From assembly GCA_947177685.1 (NCBI GenBank), contig CAMWVE010000013.1:1-64000 (forward strand): a DNA stretch of 64,000 nucleotides, given 5' to 3'. Under the pieces are notes generated by a model, which saw only the letters and a list, made by a program, of their open reading frames with translations, searched no databases and was not told the origin of the DNA. Made by a program: the position numbers and the translations under genes. This document shows positions 6,898-16,184 of the stretch, one piece after another. This DNA comes from an uncultured Porphyromonadaceae bacterium. GTDB lineage: Bacteria > Bacteroidota > Bacteroidia > Bacteroidales > Muribaculaceae. Within the stretch, counting starts at the first letter, position 1, and each line of letters begins with the position of its first letter.

Positions 6898-7851
6898 ATG
6901 ATTACCAAACAAGAACTTAAGGCTCACGGCGCCATTTTTGCCGCAAACATAATGTGGGGTTGTGTATCACCGTTCACCAAACTCATTCTTCAGGACGGCA
7001 CACTCTCCGGCTTGCAACTTTCTGCCGTCAGGATCATAGGCGCCACACTCGTATTTCTGCTGATGGGACTCATATTGCCGAAATCCGTGGCACCAAAAGA
7101 GAAAATCAGAAAAGGTGACTGGCTGAAAATTATTGCGGCATCGCTGCTTATCATCACCTTTAATCAAGCCCTCTTTATTGTGGGAATAGCCTACACCTCC
7201 CCTATCGATTCATCGATAATGACAACCCTTACACCCCTGTTCACCATGATTTGCGCGGCAATCTTCTTAGGTATTCCTATTTCGTGGCTCAAGGCATTGG
7301 GTGTGGTTCTGGGACTGGGAGGAGCTTTACTGATGGTATTCGGACAGGCTTCCGGCGCATCAGAAGCATCTAATCCTATATTGGGTGACTCGCTGTGCCT
7401 TTTGGCACAACTTTGCGCAGCGCTTTATTATGTGCTTTTCCGTGACATAATCAACCGCTATTCAGCATTCACACTGATGAAATGGATGTTCATTGTTTCC
7501 AGCTGCACTTTCGGGGTTGCCATGCTTCCGGAGTTGTGCAAGGTCGATTTCGGGAAAATAGCATCAGCCGTTTGGATGTCAATAGGCTATCTTGTGATAT
7601 TCGGTACATTCCTTGCCTATCTGACAATCCCTTACGCACAGAAATATCTGAAACCAACAGTTGTAGCCATGTACAACTACTTCCAGCCGGTAGTAGCAGC
7701 CCTACTCGCAACCGCAATGGGTCTGGCATCGTTCGGATTCGTAAAAATGGCTGCTACGTTGCTGATTTTCATAGGCGTATGGTTCGTCACCTCCTCCAAG
7801 GGAGCGTCAAACAAGAAGGAGATAAACAAACAGACACCCTGCGGGGACTAA
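6898..7851 (+). CDS. DMT-family (EamA) transporter
   Basis: The 317-aa protein has about ten hydrophobic spans arranged as two EamA repeats (residues about 10-145 and 165-300). The N-terminus NIMWGCVSPFTKLIL and the second-repeat start CLLAQLCAALYYVLFRDII fit drug/metabolite exporters. The substrate is unknown; relatives export amino acids or other metabolites. The ATG follows the stop of the lysozyme gene directly, so it is the last gene of the plus-strand operon. It converges on the lipoprotein gene at 7893, with 41 bases between. Confidence 0.88.
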   Translation: MITKQELKAHGAIFAANIMWGCVSPFTKLILQDGTLSGLQLSAVRIIGATLVFLLMGLILPKSVAPKEKIRKGDWLKIIAASLLIITFNQALFIVGIAYTSPIDSSIMTTLTPLFTMICAAIFLGIPISWLKALGVVLGLGGALLMVFGQASGASEASNPILGDSLCLLAQLCAALYYVLFRDIINRYSAFTLMKWMFIVSSCTFGVAMLPELCKVDFGKIASAVWMSIGYLVIFGTFLAYLTIPYAQKYLKPTVVAMYNYFQPVVAALLATAMGLASFGFVKMAATLLIFIGVWFVTSSKGASNKKEINKQTPCGD

Positions 7852-7892
7852 CCCTCAGGATGTCTGTCATTACGAATTTCAAAGTCTGGGAT

Positions 7893-8378
7893 TTATTTCT
7901 TAAGCGTGTAGTTAAGACCCGATGTCGCTACCTGCAGATTGCTGTCGGTCATGGTGATTGTCGAGTCAGTATCCACAACAAAGTAGATGGGAGTGTCAAC
8001 TGAACCGATTTGTGAATCATCGCGGTCCTTAACAAGTTTCAGATAGGTTTTGTCTCCTTTTCTTTCAACCCTGAAGTCACCTTCGCTTACAAAACTCTTG
8101 ATGTCGCTGTAACCGGTGACAACTGCAGTGTCTGCCTTCAAATAGGTTTCTATAAGCTTGTAATCGCCATCATTGCCATCGTCATCATAGTCAAGTGTAA
8201 GGGTGTAACGCACACCGTCACAGTCAGCGGCAGGGAGAATGCCTGTGTAAACTTGATCAATATCTGACTTTACGCATAAGCCATCTTTTTGGCAACCACC
8301 CTTCTGGCAGTTACCTGAACATGCTGCCAGTGAAAGGAGTGCCAGACCGGCTGCTGAAAATAAAATAGTTTTCTTCAT
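7893..8378 (-). CDS. NlpE-like lipoprotein
   Basis: The start is the ATG at 8378, chosen because it begins a lipoprotein signal peptide (hydrophobic residues 5-18, lipobox SLAAC with Cys about 20). Upstream in-frame codons precede the signal and are unlikely to be used. The mature part begins with a Cys-rich linker and then an NlpE N-terminal type domain, with VYTGILPAADCDGV corresponding to the family pattern around a CxxC-like site. Here the first Cys of that pair is Ala. The protein of 161 aa ends with TSGLNYTLKK. NlpE proteins sense surface contact or copper at the outer membrane in Proteobacteria; in Bacteroidales the role is not established. Confidence 0.8.
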   Translation of the reverse strand: MKKTILFSAAGLALLSLAACSGNCQKGGCQKDGLCVKSDIDQVYTGILPAADCDGVRYTLTLDYDDDGNDGDYKLIETYLKADTAVVTGYSDIKSFVSEGDFRVERKGDKTYLKLVKDRDDSQIGSVDTPIYFVVDTDSTITMTDSNLQVATSGLNYTLKK

Positions 8379-8473
8379 GATTTGTATTGTTGTTAGTTTC
8401 TTATATAACATCTTGTTAATTAAATGGTTCAACATCATCATGAAATTGTGTTGCATTTTTGAAAAAAATTTCG

Positions 8474-8481
8474 TAGATTTG
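8474..8481 (+). promoter_or_regulatory. promoter of the Y-family polymerase gene
   Basis: TAGATTTG fits TAnnTTTG. GTTG at the proper 20-base distance is a 3-of-4 match to the -33 box. The G of the -7 box is only 7 bases before the ATG at 8489, so the transcript would have almost no leader. Confidence 0.6.
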
Positions 8482-8488
8482 TAATAAG

Positions 8489-9958
8489 ATGGAGCAACGA
8501 AAATACATAGCCATAGACCTGAAATCGTTTTATGCATCGGTGGAATGTGTTGAGCGCGGTTTGGATCCGCTCGATACATGCCTTGTTGTTGCAGATAGTT
8601 CAAGGACGGAAAAAACCATCTGTCTGGCAGTGTCGCCCGCGCTGAAGTCGTTCGGCATGGGAGGCAGACCACGTCTTTTCGAGGTCATCCAAAGGGTTAG
8701 AGATGTCAATCGTGAACGTAATGCACGCGGTGACAAGTCTGTATCGCTTAAGGAATTGCAACAGAACCCTCGATTGGCGGTAGACTATCTGATAGCGCCG
8801 CCACGCATGGCTCACTACATCAAATATAGCACTGTTATCTATCAGATTTATCTACGGTTCGTGGCGCCGGAGGATATTCATGTCTATTCCATTGACGAGG
8901 TATTCATCGATGTCACGGAATATCTGCACCTTTACAACATGACCGCCCACGACTTGGCAATGAAAATGATACGTGCCGTTCTGGCAGAAACCGGCATAAC
9001 CGCCACTGCGGGAATCGGCTCTAACATGTATCTTGCAAAGATCGCCATGGATATAAAAGCCAAAAAGATGCCACCTGATGCCGATGGTGTCCGCATTGCC
9101 GAACTCGACATAATGTCATACAGGCGTGAGATGTGGGATCATGCGCCCATAACCGATTTTTGGCGTGTAGGTCGGGGAATTGCCAAGCGGCTCGCAGGCA
9201 TGGGATTACTGACCATGGGCGATGTAGCGCGATGCTCTCTGAATCATCAGGAATTTCTCTACAAACAATTTGGCATCAATGCTGAACTGCTGATAGATCA
9301 TGCATGGGGATTGGAGCCGGTTGAAATGAAGCATATAAAGAATTATAAGCCCGAGTCGCACTCCATAAGCACAGGTCAGGTGTTGACTGAACCCTACCCT
9401 GCTGACAAAGCGCGTATCGTGACCATGGAGATTGTGGACTCAACCGCCCTGACACTTGTTGACAAGAAGTTGGTGACCGGTCAGATTGTGCTTCAAGTGG
9501 GATATGACGCTGAAAACATGACTCGCCCGGAGATCCGCGAACGTTATGACGGACGTGTAAAAACCGATTTCTACGGAAGGCTGGTGCCGTTTCATGCCCA
9601 TGGCACGGTGAATTTCGAGCCACCCACATCATCGGCAATCATAATGACAGCCAGAGTACGCGAACTCTATGACAGAATAGTCACTCCCTATTTGCTCGTC
9701 AGGCGTATAACGGTTTCATTCAATAAACTTGAGATGGAATCTGAGGCGAAACAGACGGCTCGGCAGCTTTCATTGTTTGAGGAGGAAGCCGGCTCAACTT
9801 TGTCGGAGGAACAACTTGCAAAAGAAAGGCGCACTCAGGAGGCTATTCTGAATATTAAGAAAATGTTCGGTAAAAATGCCATTCTCAAGGGATTGAACTA
9901 CGAGGACGGTGCCACGCAGAAGGAACGTAACAAACAGATTGGAGGACACAAAGCATGA
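8489..9958 (+). CDS. Y-family (translesion) DNA polymerase, UvrX/UmuC-like
   Basis: This is a lesion-bypass polymerase of 489 aa. The palm motifs are AIDLKSFYASVE (Asp10, with Tyr15 in the steric-gate region) and YSIDEVFIDV (Asp136, Glu137). A helix-hairpin-helix/thumb region (about 215-260) and a little-finger domain (about 290-415) follow. Near the C-terminus QLSLF (residues 426-430) is a perfect beta-clamp binding motif. The early region SRTEKTICLAVSPALKSFGM resembles the UvrX/YqjW group of Firmicutes more than E. coli DinB. It overlaps the YolD-like gene as ATGA, so the two are co-expressed. No LexA-type operator was recognised. Confidence 0.92.
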   Translation: MEQRKYIAIDLKSFYASVECVERGLDPLDTCLVVADSSRTEKTICLAVSPALKSFGMGGRPRLFEVIQRVRDVNRERNARGDKSVSLKELQQNPRLAVDYLIAPPRMAHYIKYSTVIYQIYLRFVAPEDIHVYSIDEVFIDVTEYLHLYNMTAHDLAMKMIRAVLAETGITATAGIGSNMYLAKIAMDIKAKKMPPDADGVRIAELDIMSYRREMWDHAPITDFWRVGRGIAKRLAGMGLLTMGDVARCSLNHQEFLYKQFGINAELLIDHAWGLEPVEMKHIKNYKPESHSISTGQVLTEPYPADKARIVTMEIVDSTALTLVDKKLVTGQIVLQVGYDAENMTRPEIRERYDGRVKTDFYGRLVPFHAHGTVNFEPPTSSAIIMTARVRELYDRIVTPYLLVRRITVSFNKLEMESEAKQTARQLSLFEEEAGSTLSEEQLAKERRTQEAILNIKKMFGKNAILKGLNYEDGATQKERNKQIGGHKA

Positions 9959-10362
9959 CGGACCGCTACAATGACATTATGAATATGGAGCGACCCGAAC
10001 CTTCACGGCAACGGATGTCGCTAAGTGAACGGGCTACCCAGTTCGCACCTTTCGCCGCATTGAACGGTCACCATGAAGCACTTGCCGAAACTGCTCGCGT
10101 TACTAACGTTTTCGTAGAACCGGGCGAGTATGAACTTCAGGAACTTTCCACCTCATTGACACTTATGCTGATGCAGAACAGGACGCCTGAAATTGAAATA
10201 CGCTATTTTCAGCCGGACATGCGTAAATCAGGGGGCGAATACCTCACCTTGCGCGGGCAGTTCCGCAAGATTGATGAAGTGACGCATGAGCTTATTATGG
10301 CAGACTCTACGCGAGTCAGTCTGAGCAACATAAACTCGCTCAGAATTTTGAACGACGACTGA
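9955..10362 (+). CDS. YolD-like protein, partner of the Y-family polymerase
   Basis: The 135-aa protein has the YolD-like pattern MSLSERATQFAPFAALNG near residues 22-39, followed by a beta-rich region. In Firmicutes, YolD-like genes lie beside UvrX-type polymerases and are thought to be functional counterparts of UmuD; that is family knowledge. Here the start overlaps the polymerase stop by 4 bases. No protease active site for self-cleavage is visible, so it is not a UmuD homolog by sequence. Confidence 0.8.
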   Translation: MTDRYNDIMNMERPEPSRQRMSLSERATQFAPFAALNGHHEALAETARVTNVFVEPGEYELQELSTSLTLMLMQNRTPEIEIRYFQPDMRKSGGEYLTLRGQFRKIDEVTHELIMADSTRVSLSNINSLRILNDD

Positions 10363-10371
10363 AAAGAACGG

Positions 10372-11076
10372 TCAGAAAATCTCGCCGCCACGATAAAATC
10401 CGTTTGTCTTAACCTTATTCGGCTGCACATCGACATATTGTGCGCCTATCAATTCCTGTTTCAACACTTCCGGTTCCACAGGGTGGAATTTCAGCACACC
10501 TGAAACCGGGAATTTGTTGAAATACGGAGCATTGTGCAGAAAAAACGCTATTGACGCCAAATTGTCATAGTTCATAACGCCGTTGCGATAACTGATAATG
10601 GTCTGCAACACACGGGGCAATACCTTCAAACCATATTTTCCGTCCTTCAGCTTAAGCACGGCAATCAGATGCCACTTACGGCTGCTCACAGACATGTTGT
10701 CAGTGTCAGCCACGCGAGTGGTGATGGTGATGGAGCGTCCGAATTTTTGATTGATTTCATTCATCATCGACCGGAAAATCTTTCCGTGAGCCGTTGTATC
10801 CTTCAATTTGTGGAAAGATATATAATAATGTATCATCTCATGGATGATAACATCTTCCAGCCGGCGCTCCTCCAGATTGAAATTGGTGCTGAATCGCAAG
10901 ACTTCGCTTACCATGTTGCGTGAACCGTCGGAATTTCGCTTGTACTTCACATTATACATTCCGAGTGTTGACTTGGAGTCAGACAACACTATGGAAATCT
11001 TCGGGAGTACACCCCCGAAAATCGACCTATTGAACTCATCGAAACGAGATTGTATGAAGTCAAGATTAAAAATCAT
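10372..11076 (-). CDS. SprT-like zinc metalloprotease domain protein
   Basis: The 234-aa protein has a SprT-like domain with VIIHEMIHYYI (His79, Glu80, His83) and a third candidate metal ligand in TTAHGKIF (His97). The N-terminus FDEFNRSIFGGVLP matches the usual start of the fold. SprT/SPRTN proteins in eukaryotes cut DNA-protein crosslinks; bacterial members are little studied. It ends 10 bases from the YolD-like gene, converging on it. The C-terminal 100 residues have no recognised domain. Confidence 0.82.
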   Translation of the reverse strand: MIFNLDFIQSRFDEFNRSIFGGVLPKISIVLSDSKSTLGMYNVKYKRNSDGSRNMVSEVLRFSTNFNLEERRLEDVIIHEMIHYYISFHKLKDTTAHGKIFRSMMNEINQKFGRSITITTRVADTDNMSVSSRKWHLIAVLKLKDGKYGLKVLPRVLQTIISYRNGVMNYDNLASIAFFLHNAPYFNKFPVSGVLKFHPVEPEVLKQELIGAQYVDVQPNKVKTNGFYRGGEIF

Positions 11077-11100
11077 GTATCAGGAGCATTATTGAATCAA

Positions 11101-11250
11101 ACGCGATGTATCATAATAAGCCATCTGCGGTGTGTCTTTTGGAAATATCTTCGGTCAATGCTCCCATCAATCTTATCCTCGGCACCGTGCATCTGGCTCA
11201 TTCTGAAAAACTTAAAGAGGGTGAGTCAAAATTTTTGACACACCCTCTTT
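11101..11250. repeat. degenerate dispersed repeat, copy A, with terminator hairpin
   Basis: This intergenic block shares ordered patches with 19371-19533: CCATCTGCGGTGT (11121-11133), CTTCGGTCA (11149-11157), a TGCATCTGGCTCATTC-like patch, then AACTTAAAGAGGGTGAG leading into a hairpin (11214-11250). On the minus strand the hairpin would terminate the thrS-infC-rpmI-rplT operon. No protein is encoded. The layout suggests the relic of a small mobile repeat. Confidence 0.7.
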
Positions 11251-11276
11251 TGATTTATTGCTTAAGTCTATTCTAC

Positions 11277-11627
11277 TCAGGCATTTTTCACTTTTTCAAC
11301 AATGGCTTTGAAAGCAGCGGGATTGTTGAGAGCGAGGTCTGCGAGAACCTTACGGTTGATTTCGATACCTGCTTTGTGAATCAGACCCATCAGTTTTGAG
11401 TAAGAAAGATCTTCCAGACGGGCTGCAGCGTTGATACGCTGAATCCAGAGAGCGCGGAAGTTACGTTTTTTATCTTTGCGGTCGCGGTAAGCGTAGGTTA
11501 AACCTTTTTCCCAAGTGTTTTTGGCAACAGTCCATACGTTACGACGGCAACCGAAGTAACCGCGGGTAAGTTTTAAGATTTTTTTACGACGAGCTCTTGA
11601 AGCTACATGGTTTACTGATCTTGGCAT
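11277..11627 (-). CDS. rplT: 50S ribosomal protein L20
   Basis: L20 binds 23S rRNA early in large-subunit assembly. The 116-aa product starts [19 protein letters not shown] and has the conserved [20 protein letters not shown] and LWIQRINAA segments. It is the last gene of thrS-infC-rpmI-rplT and lies about 110 bases after rpmI. Its terminator is the hairpin of repeat copy A. Confidence 0.98.
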   Translation of the reverse strand: MPRSVNHVASRARRKKILKLTRGYFGCRRNVWTVAKNTWEKGLTYAYRDRKDKKRNFRALWIQRINAAARLEDLSYSKLMGLIHKAGIEINRKVLADLALNNPAAFKAIVEKVKNA

Positions 11628-11737
11628 TTTGTTTCAGTTTGTGAATGTCAGCGGCAGATGCTCTTTAGGGCTGAACATTCGGTTAATAAAATTGAAATTA
11701 AATCACGAATTAAATGAAACCTTGAAATAAAACGGTT

Positions 11738-11935
11738 TTATTTGAGGGCAAGTAATGCCTTTACGTTGCCTTCGTCTACCTTAGCGATGAGCGCGAAGTG
11801 TGTGAGGTTTCTTTTCTGCTTTTTGGTTTTCTTGGTCAGGATGTGACTTTTAAAAGCATGTTTTCTTTTGATTTTTCCTGATCCGGTAAGGGCGAACCTC
11901 TTTTTGGCACCGGAGTTAGTTTTAATCTTGGGCAT
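11738..11935 (-). CDS. rpmI: 50S ribosomal protein L35
   Basis: The start is the ATG at 11935 ([14 protein letters not shown]), the standard L35 N-terminus; upstream in-frame sequence lies in the AT-rich spacer after infC. The 65-aa basic protein contains [17 protein letters not shown]. It lies between infC and rplT, as in most bacteria. Confidence 0.97.
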   Translation of the reverse strand: MPKIKTNSGAKKRFALTGSGKIKRKHAFKSHILTKKTKKQKRNLTHFALIAKVDEGNVKALLALK

Positions 11936-12004
11936 TTTTTTGTTTTTAAAATTATTAATTCGAGTTATTATCTGTCGGACCGACACGCAGCCCCTTGATA
12001 GTTC

Positions 12005-12598
12005 TTATTTCTTTTTTGGCGAAAGCATGATAATCATTCTCTTACCTTCAAGCAGCGGCATCTGCTCAACTTTGCCGTATTCTTCCAAGTCGTTGGCGAA
12101 ACGGAGCAGAAGCACCTCACCCTGTTCCTTAAAGAGGATGGAACGCCCCTTGAAGAACACATAAGCTTTCACTTTCGAGCCTTCCTGAAGGAAGCTGATG
12201 GCGTGCTTGAGCTTGAAGTTATAGTCATGATCATCAGTCTGAGGACCGAAACGGATCTCCTTCACGACAACCTTGGTCGCTTTGGCTTTCTGCTCCTTCT
12301 GACGTTTTTTCTGCTGATAAAGGAATTTCTGATAGTCAAGCACCTTGCAAACGGGAGGTTGCGCGGTGGGAGAAATTTCAATCAGATCCATTCCCTGTTC
12401 GTCAGCGATTCGCAGAGCTTCCTGAATGGTGTATATACCGGTTTCAACGTTATCGCCTACGAGTCGGACTTCGCGTGCACGGATACGTTCATTAATCGCA
12501 TAAGCGTCGCGCTCGTTCTTCTTGTTGTCGACACGTCGAGCTTGGGGAGCCCCGTTGCTACGTTGGGGCTGCGGGTTATTCAAAGGTTTTTTCTCCAT
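12005..12598 (-). CDS. infC: translation initiation factor IF-3
   Basis: IF-3 binds the 30S subunit and checks start-codon pairing. The 197-aa protein has an N-terminal extension rich in Asn, Gln and Arg (about 25 residues), then [16 protein letters not shown], the linker helix with EKKRQ-like charge ([14 protein letters not shown]), and the C-terminal domain with [18 protein letters not shown]. The start codon is ATG at 12598, not the rare AUU used for autoregulation in E. coli. It begins 8 bases after thrS. Confidence 0.97.
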   Translation of the reverse strand: MEKKPLNNPQPQRSNGAPQARRVDNKKNERDAYAINERIRAREVRLVGDNVETGIYTIQEALRIADEQGMDLIEISPTAQPPVCKVLDYQKFLYQQKKRQKEQKAKATKVVVKEIRFGPQTDDHDYNFKLKHAISFLQEGSKVKAYVFFKGRSILFKEQGEVLLLRFANDLEEYGKVEQMPLLEGKRMIIMLSPKKK

Positions 12599-12606
12599 TC
12601 AGGAAA

Positions 12607-14544
12607 TTATTCGTTAGTCATTGCTTTTATTTCTGCATCCAAAATTTCTGCAAAGGTAGTAATTTTCATCGAACCTTTATCACCTTCGCCCTGTTTTCTT
12701 ACAGAAATTTCACCATTTTCTGCTTCTTTTTCGCCAACAATGAGCATATAGGGTATTCTTTTGAGTTCGTTGTCACGAATTTTCTTACCTATTTTCTCAT
12801 TTCTGTCATCAACATCAACTCTGATGTCGTGCTGTTCGAGCTTCCGTTTCACCTCATAGGCATAGTCGTTGAACTTCTCGCTGATGGGAAGTATAACAGC
12901 CTGTTCAGGTGCGAGCCACAGGGGGAATTTGCCGGCGGTGTGCTCCAGAAGAACTGCCACGAAACGCTCCATCGATCCGAAGGGGGCACGGTGAATCATC
13001 ACGGGACGATGCTTCTGGTTGTCAGAACCGGTGTATTCCAGCTGGAAACGTTCAGGAAGGTTGTAGTCAACCTGAATTGTACCTAACTGCCAGCGGCGAC
13101 CAATGGCATCCTTAACCATGAAGTCAAGTTTGGGACCATAGAAAGCTGCCTCACCGAGTTCTTTGCGGGCTTTAAGTCCTTTTTCCTCACAAGCCTCGAT
13201 GATTGCAGTTTCGGCAAGATGCCAGTTTTCGTCACTACCAATATATTTTTCCTTGTTTTTGGGATCACGCAGCGAAATCTGAGCTTCAAAGTTGTCGAAT
13301 TTGAGAGCCTTGAAAATGTAGAAGATGATGTCCATAACCTTCAGGAACTCTTCCTTGATCTGTTCGGGAGCACAGAAAATGTGGGCATCGTCCTGCGTGA
13401 AACCGCGCACGCGGGTCAGACCGTGAAGTTCACCGCTCTGTTCGTAGCGGTAAACGGTTCCGAACTCAGCCAATCGCAGGGGAAGTTCGCGATAGCTGCG
13501 CGGGAAGGCACGGAAAATCTCACAGTGGTGAGGGCAGTTCATTGGCTTGAGCAGATATTCCTCGCCTTCCTCAGGTGTGTGGATGGGCTGGAATGAGTCT
13601 TTGCCATATTTTGCATAGTGACCTGATGTCACATATAGCATCTTGTTACCGATGTGGGGAGTGATAACCTGCTGATAGCCGTATTTCTTTTGAATCTTGC
13701 GGAGGAACTGCTCGAGGCGGTCACGCAACGCGGCACCTTTGGGAAGCCAAAGGGGAAGTCCTGCGCCCACATTCTGCGAGAATGCGAACAGCTCCATTTC
13801 CTTGCCTAACTTGCGGTGGTCGCGTTTCTTAGCCTCTTCCATCAGCACCAGATACTCGTCGAGCATCTTTTTCTTGGGAAATGTGATGCCATACACACGA
13901 ACCAACTGGTTGCGTTTTTCATCGCCACGCCAGTAGGCACCTGCCAGTGATGTTATCTTGACAGCCTTGATGGGAGCGGTGTTGGGAATGTGCGGACCAC
14001 GGCAGAGGTCGGTGAACGAGCCCTGAGTATAGGTGGTGATGTGACCGTCCTCCAGTTCGCTGATGAGTTCGCACTTGTATTCTTCGCCACGATCGCCGAA
14101 AAGTTTCAGGGCGTCAGCCTTGCTGATGTCGGCGCGTTTGATTTCTTCTTTGCGCTGGGCGAGTTCCAGCATTTTCTTTTCAATCTTGGGGAATTCGGCT
14201 GCAGTAATGACATTGTCACCCGGATCAATATCATAATAGAAACCGTTTTCGATGGCGGGTCCGATGCCGAACTTCACGCCGGGATAGAGTTCCTGAAGTG
14301 CTTCTGCAAGCAGGTGGGCAGAACTATGCCAGAAAGCATGTTTGCCTTCGGGATCATCCCATTTGAAAAGTTTTATTGTCGCATCCTCGGTGATAGGACG
14401 GCTGAGGTCCCATTCTTCTTCATTTACCGATGCTGCAAGGACGTCGCGAGCCAGCTGTGAGCTGAGACTTTCCGCAATCTGCAGAGGGGTGATACCCTTC
14501 TCAAACTGCTTGACGTCGCCATTAGGGAAAGTGATGTTAATCAT
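12607..14544 (-). CDS. thrS: threonyl-tRNA synthetase
   Basis: The class II synthetase attaches Thr to its tRNA. I chose ATG at 14544 ([14 protein letters not shown]) because this is the normal beginning of the TGS domain; another in-frame ATG at 14568 would add eight basic residues. The 645-aa product has TGS (about 1-60), the second additional (editing) domain with a [11 protein letters not shown] pattern, the catalytic core with [10 protein letters not shown] and [11 protein letters not shown] carrying zinc ligands, and the anticodon domain. It leads the infC-rpmI-rplT operon. The leader is about 60 bases. Confidence 0.97.
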   Translation of the reverse strand: MINITFPNGDVKQFEKGITPLQIAESLSSQLARDVLAASVNEEEWDLSRPITEDATIKLFKWDDPEGKHAFWHSSAHLLAEALQELYPGVKFGIGPAIENGFYYDIDPGDNVITAAEFPKIEKKMLELAQRKEEIKRADISKADALKLFGDRGEEYKCELISELEDGHITTYTQGSFTDLCRGPHIPNTAPIKAVKITSLAGAYWRGDEKRNQLVRVYGITFPKKKMLDEYLVLMEEAKKRDHRKLGKEMELFAFSQNVGAGLPLWLPKGAALRDRLEQFLRKIQKKYGYQQVITPHIGNKMLYVTSGHYAKYGKDSFQPIHTPEEGEEYLLKPMNCPHHCEIFRAFPRSYRELPLRLAEFGTVYRYEQSGELHGLTRVRGFTQDDAHIFCAPEQIKEEFLKVMDIIFYIFKALKFDNFEAQISLRDPKNKEKYIGSDENWHLAETAIIEACEEKGLKARKELGEAAFYGPKLDFMVKDAIGRRWQLGTIQVDYNLPERFQLEYTGSDNQKHRPVMIHRAPFGSMERFVAVLLEHTAGKFPLWLAPEQAVILPISEKFNDYAYEVKRKLEQHDIRVDVDDRNEKIGKKIRDNELKRIPYMLIVGEKEAENGEISVRKQGEGDKGSMKITTFAEILDAEIKAMTNE

Positions 14545-14607
14545 TAATCTAATTTTTGTTTTTTTCAATTATGCCACATACAACATGGCTTTTAACAAAC
14601 ATAGGTG

Positions 14608-14615
14608 CAAATTTA
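14608..14615 (-). promoter_or_regulatory. candidate -7 element for thrS
   Basis: The minus strand reads TAAATTTG. A TTTG lies 23 bases upstream, slightly beyond the usual spacing. The predicted start leaves a leader of about 60 bases before the thrS ATG. Confidence 0.5.
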
Positions 14616-14722
14616 CATATTTTTTTTGGGTTAACCACCAAATCTTCAACTGTTTTTTATCATAATTTTTGCAACTTAAAATTTCTTAACGCAGGAATAT
14701 CCGTTTTGTCAATAAAATGTTG

Positions 14723-14730
14723 TAATTTTG
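14723..14730 (+). promoter_or_regulatory. candidate -7 element for the TPR/propeller gene
   Basis: TAATTTTG lies 35 bases before the ATG at 14766. The nearest upstream TTTG is at 14 bases, shorter than consensus. Confidence 0.5.
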
Positions 14731-14765
14731 ACACAGTTTTCATATTTATATAATGTAATCACATC

Positions 14766-16184
14766 ATGACTACGCTATTTTCACGCCTGACATCTCTGGC
14801 TATGCCGCTACTGTTAGCTACTCCGGTATTATCAGCCACGCAGGATGTGACAGAGGCTAAGCTGCTGCTCAAGACGGGCGAACCGGCGCAGGCTCTTGCC
14901 ATTCTGAAGGGACTTGTTAAAGAAAGTCCGAAAAACGGCAGCCTGAACATGCTCATCGGCGACTGCTATGTAGCGATGGACAGCACTGCCAAAGCTATCT
15001 CAGCCTATCGCGACGCTCAAAAGAAAGGGGAAAACGATGCATGGCTGTCACTTGCACAGCTCGCCATAAACGATTATCGCATACAGGATGCCGAGGATGA
15101 TCTTGCGCTTTACCGCAAAGGTTTGAAAAAAGGTCGCAAGCTACTCCCCGACAATTCAGGCGACATTGAACAACTGCTTACCCGCACTCGCAACATGCTT
15201 GACCGCGTGGAAAAAGTTGTCATCATTGACAGTGTCAGCGTCGATGTACAGGATTTCTTCAAATACTATCACCTTTCGCGCGACTGCGGGCAGTTGCTTT
15301 CGCCACAGCAGATACAACCCGCATTCAATGCTGCCGAGCCTTCAGTAGCCTACATCTCTCCTGATGGTCAGGAGCTTATATGGGCAACTGAGGACTCCGC
15401 AATGACCGTGGGACTGGTTAGCTCCTCACAGCTTTACGGTGGTGAATGGGAACTTCCTGCGTCGCTTGGTTCACAACTCAATGAAGGTGGCGACGCCAAC
15501 TATCCCTTCATGCTCAACGACGGTGTGACACTCTATTTCGCCAATGACGGTGAGAACTCGCTCGGAGGATACGACATTTTTATTTCCCGTCGAAATGACA
15601 ACGGTGAATTCTTTCAGCCCCAGAACATAGGGATGCCCTATAACTCACCTTACAATGACTACATGCTCGCAATCGATGAGCAAAACGGTGTTGGCTGGTG
15701 GGCGACTGACCGCAACCACATTCCCGGCAAGGTGACCATCTACACCTTCATTCCCTCGGATATGCGTGTCAACTATAATGTCGACGACCCTATGCTCGCA
15801 TCATACGCCCGTATCGACTCCTACCGTGACACTTGGCAAGATAACGCCGGTTACTCAGCCTTACTCAACCGCATAAAAAACTCAGCAGCGGAAAACGAGA
15901 GTGAGGCGAAGCCTGAATTCTTTTTCAGTGTGCCCGGACGAGGTGTGTTAACATCCATCGATCAGTTCCGTAACAGAGAGGCAAAATCGCTGATGCACAG
16001 CTATCTCACTCAACTCGATGACTATAAAGAGATGTGTGAGGCGTTGGAAAACTACCGGAGGGTATATGCAAAAGGTGACCATAGTGTCGCTGATGACATA
16101 CTGAAGCTCGAAAAACAGAAAGCCACCGGCATGGAAAGCTTGAAAAAGCTGAAAAACCAAATCATTAAAGCGGAGATGAAATGA
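14766..16184 (+). CDS. exported TPR and beta-propeller (PD40-like) protein
   Basis: The 472-aa product has an N-terminal signal peptide (to about residue 22, LLLATPVLSA). TPR-like helices cover residues about 25-110 (AKLLLKTGEPAQALAILK, LIGDCYVAMDSTAKAI). A PD40-type propeller follows, with the blades SVAYISPDGQELIWA, LNDGVTLYFANDGENS and YDIFISRRNDNGEF. This layout resembles envelope proteins of Bacteroidetes that bind peptidoglycan or OmpA-like proteins, but no OmpA domain is present. A charged helical tail ends the protein. Its stop overlaps the cstA start as ATGA. The function is unknown. Confidence 0.82.
   Translation: MTTLFSRLTSLAMPLLLATPVLSATQDVTEAKLLLKTGEPAQALAILKGLVKESPKNGSLNMLIGDCYVAMDSTAKAISAYRDAQKKGENDAWLSLAQLAINDYRIQDAEDDLALYRKGLKKGRKLLPDNSGDIEQLLTRTRNMLDRVEKVVIIDSVSVDVQDFFKYYHLSRDCGQLLSPQQIQPAFNAAEPSVAYISPDGQELIWATEDSAMTVGLVSSSQLYGGEWELPASLGSQLNEGGDANYPFMLNDGVTLYFANDGENSLGGYDIFISRRNDNGEFFQPQNIGMPYNSPYNDYMLAIDEQNGVGWWATDRNHIPGKVTIYTFIPSDMRVNYNVDDPMLASYARIDSYRDTWQDNAGYSALLNRIKNSAAENESEAKPEFFFSVPGRGVLTSIDQFRNREAKSLMHSYLTQLDDYKEMCEALENYRRVYAKGDHSVADDILKLEKQKATGMESLKKLKNQIIKAEMK

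Noticed and set aside
7482-8003. Plus-strand frame of 173 codons
   Set aside because: It overlaps the end of the DMT transporter in another frame and the start of the convergent NlpE-like gene; composition is not protein-like.
12203-14665. Several plus-strand frames opposite infC and thrS
   Set aside because: They are antisense shadows of highly conserved genes.
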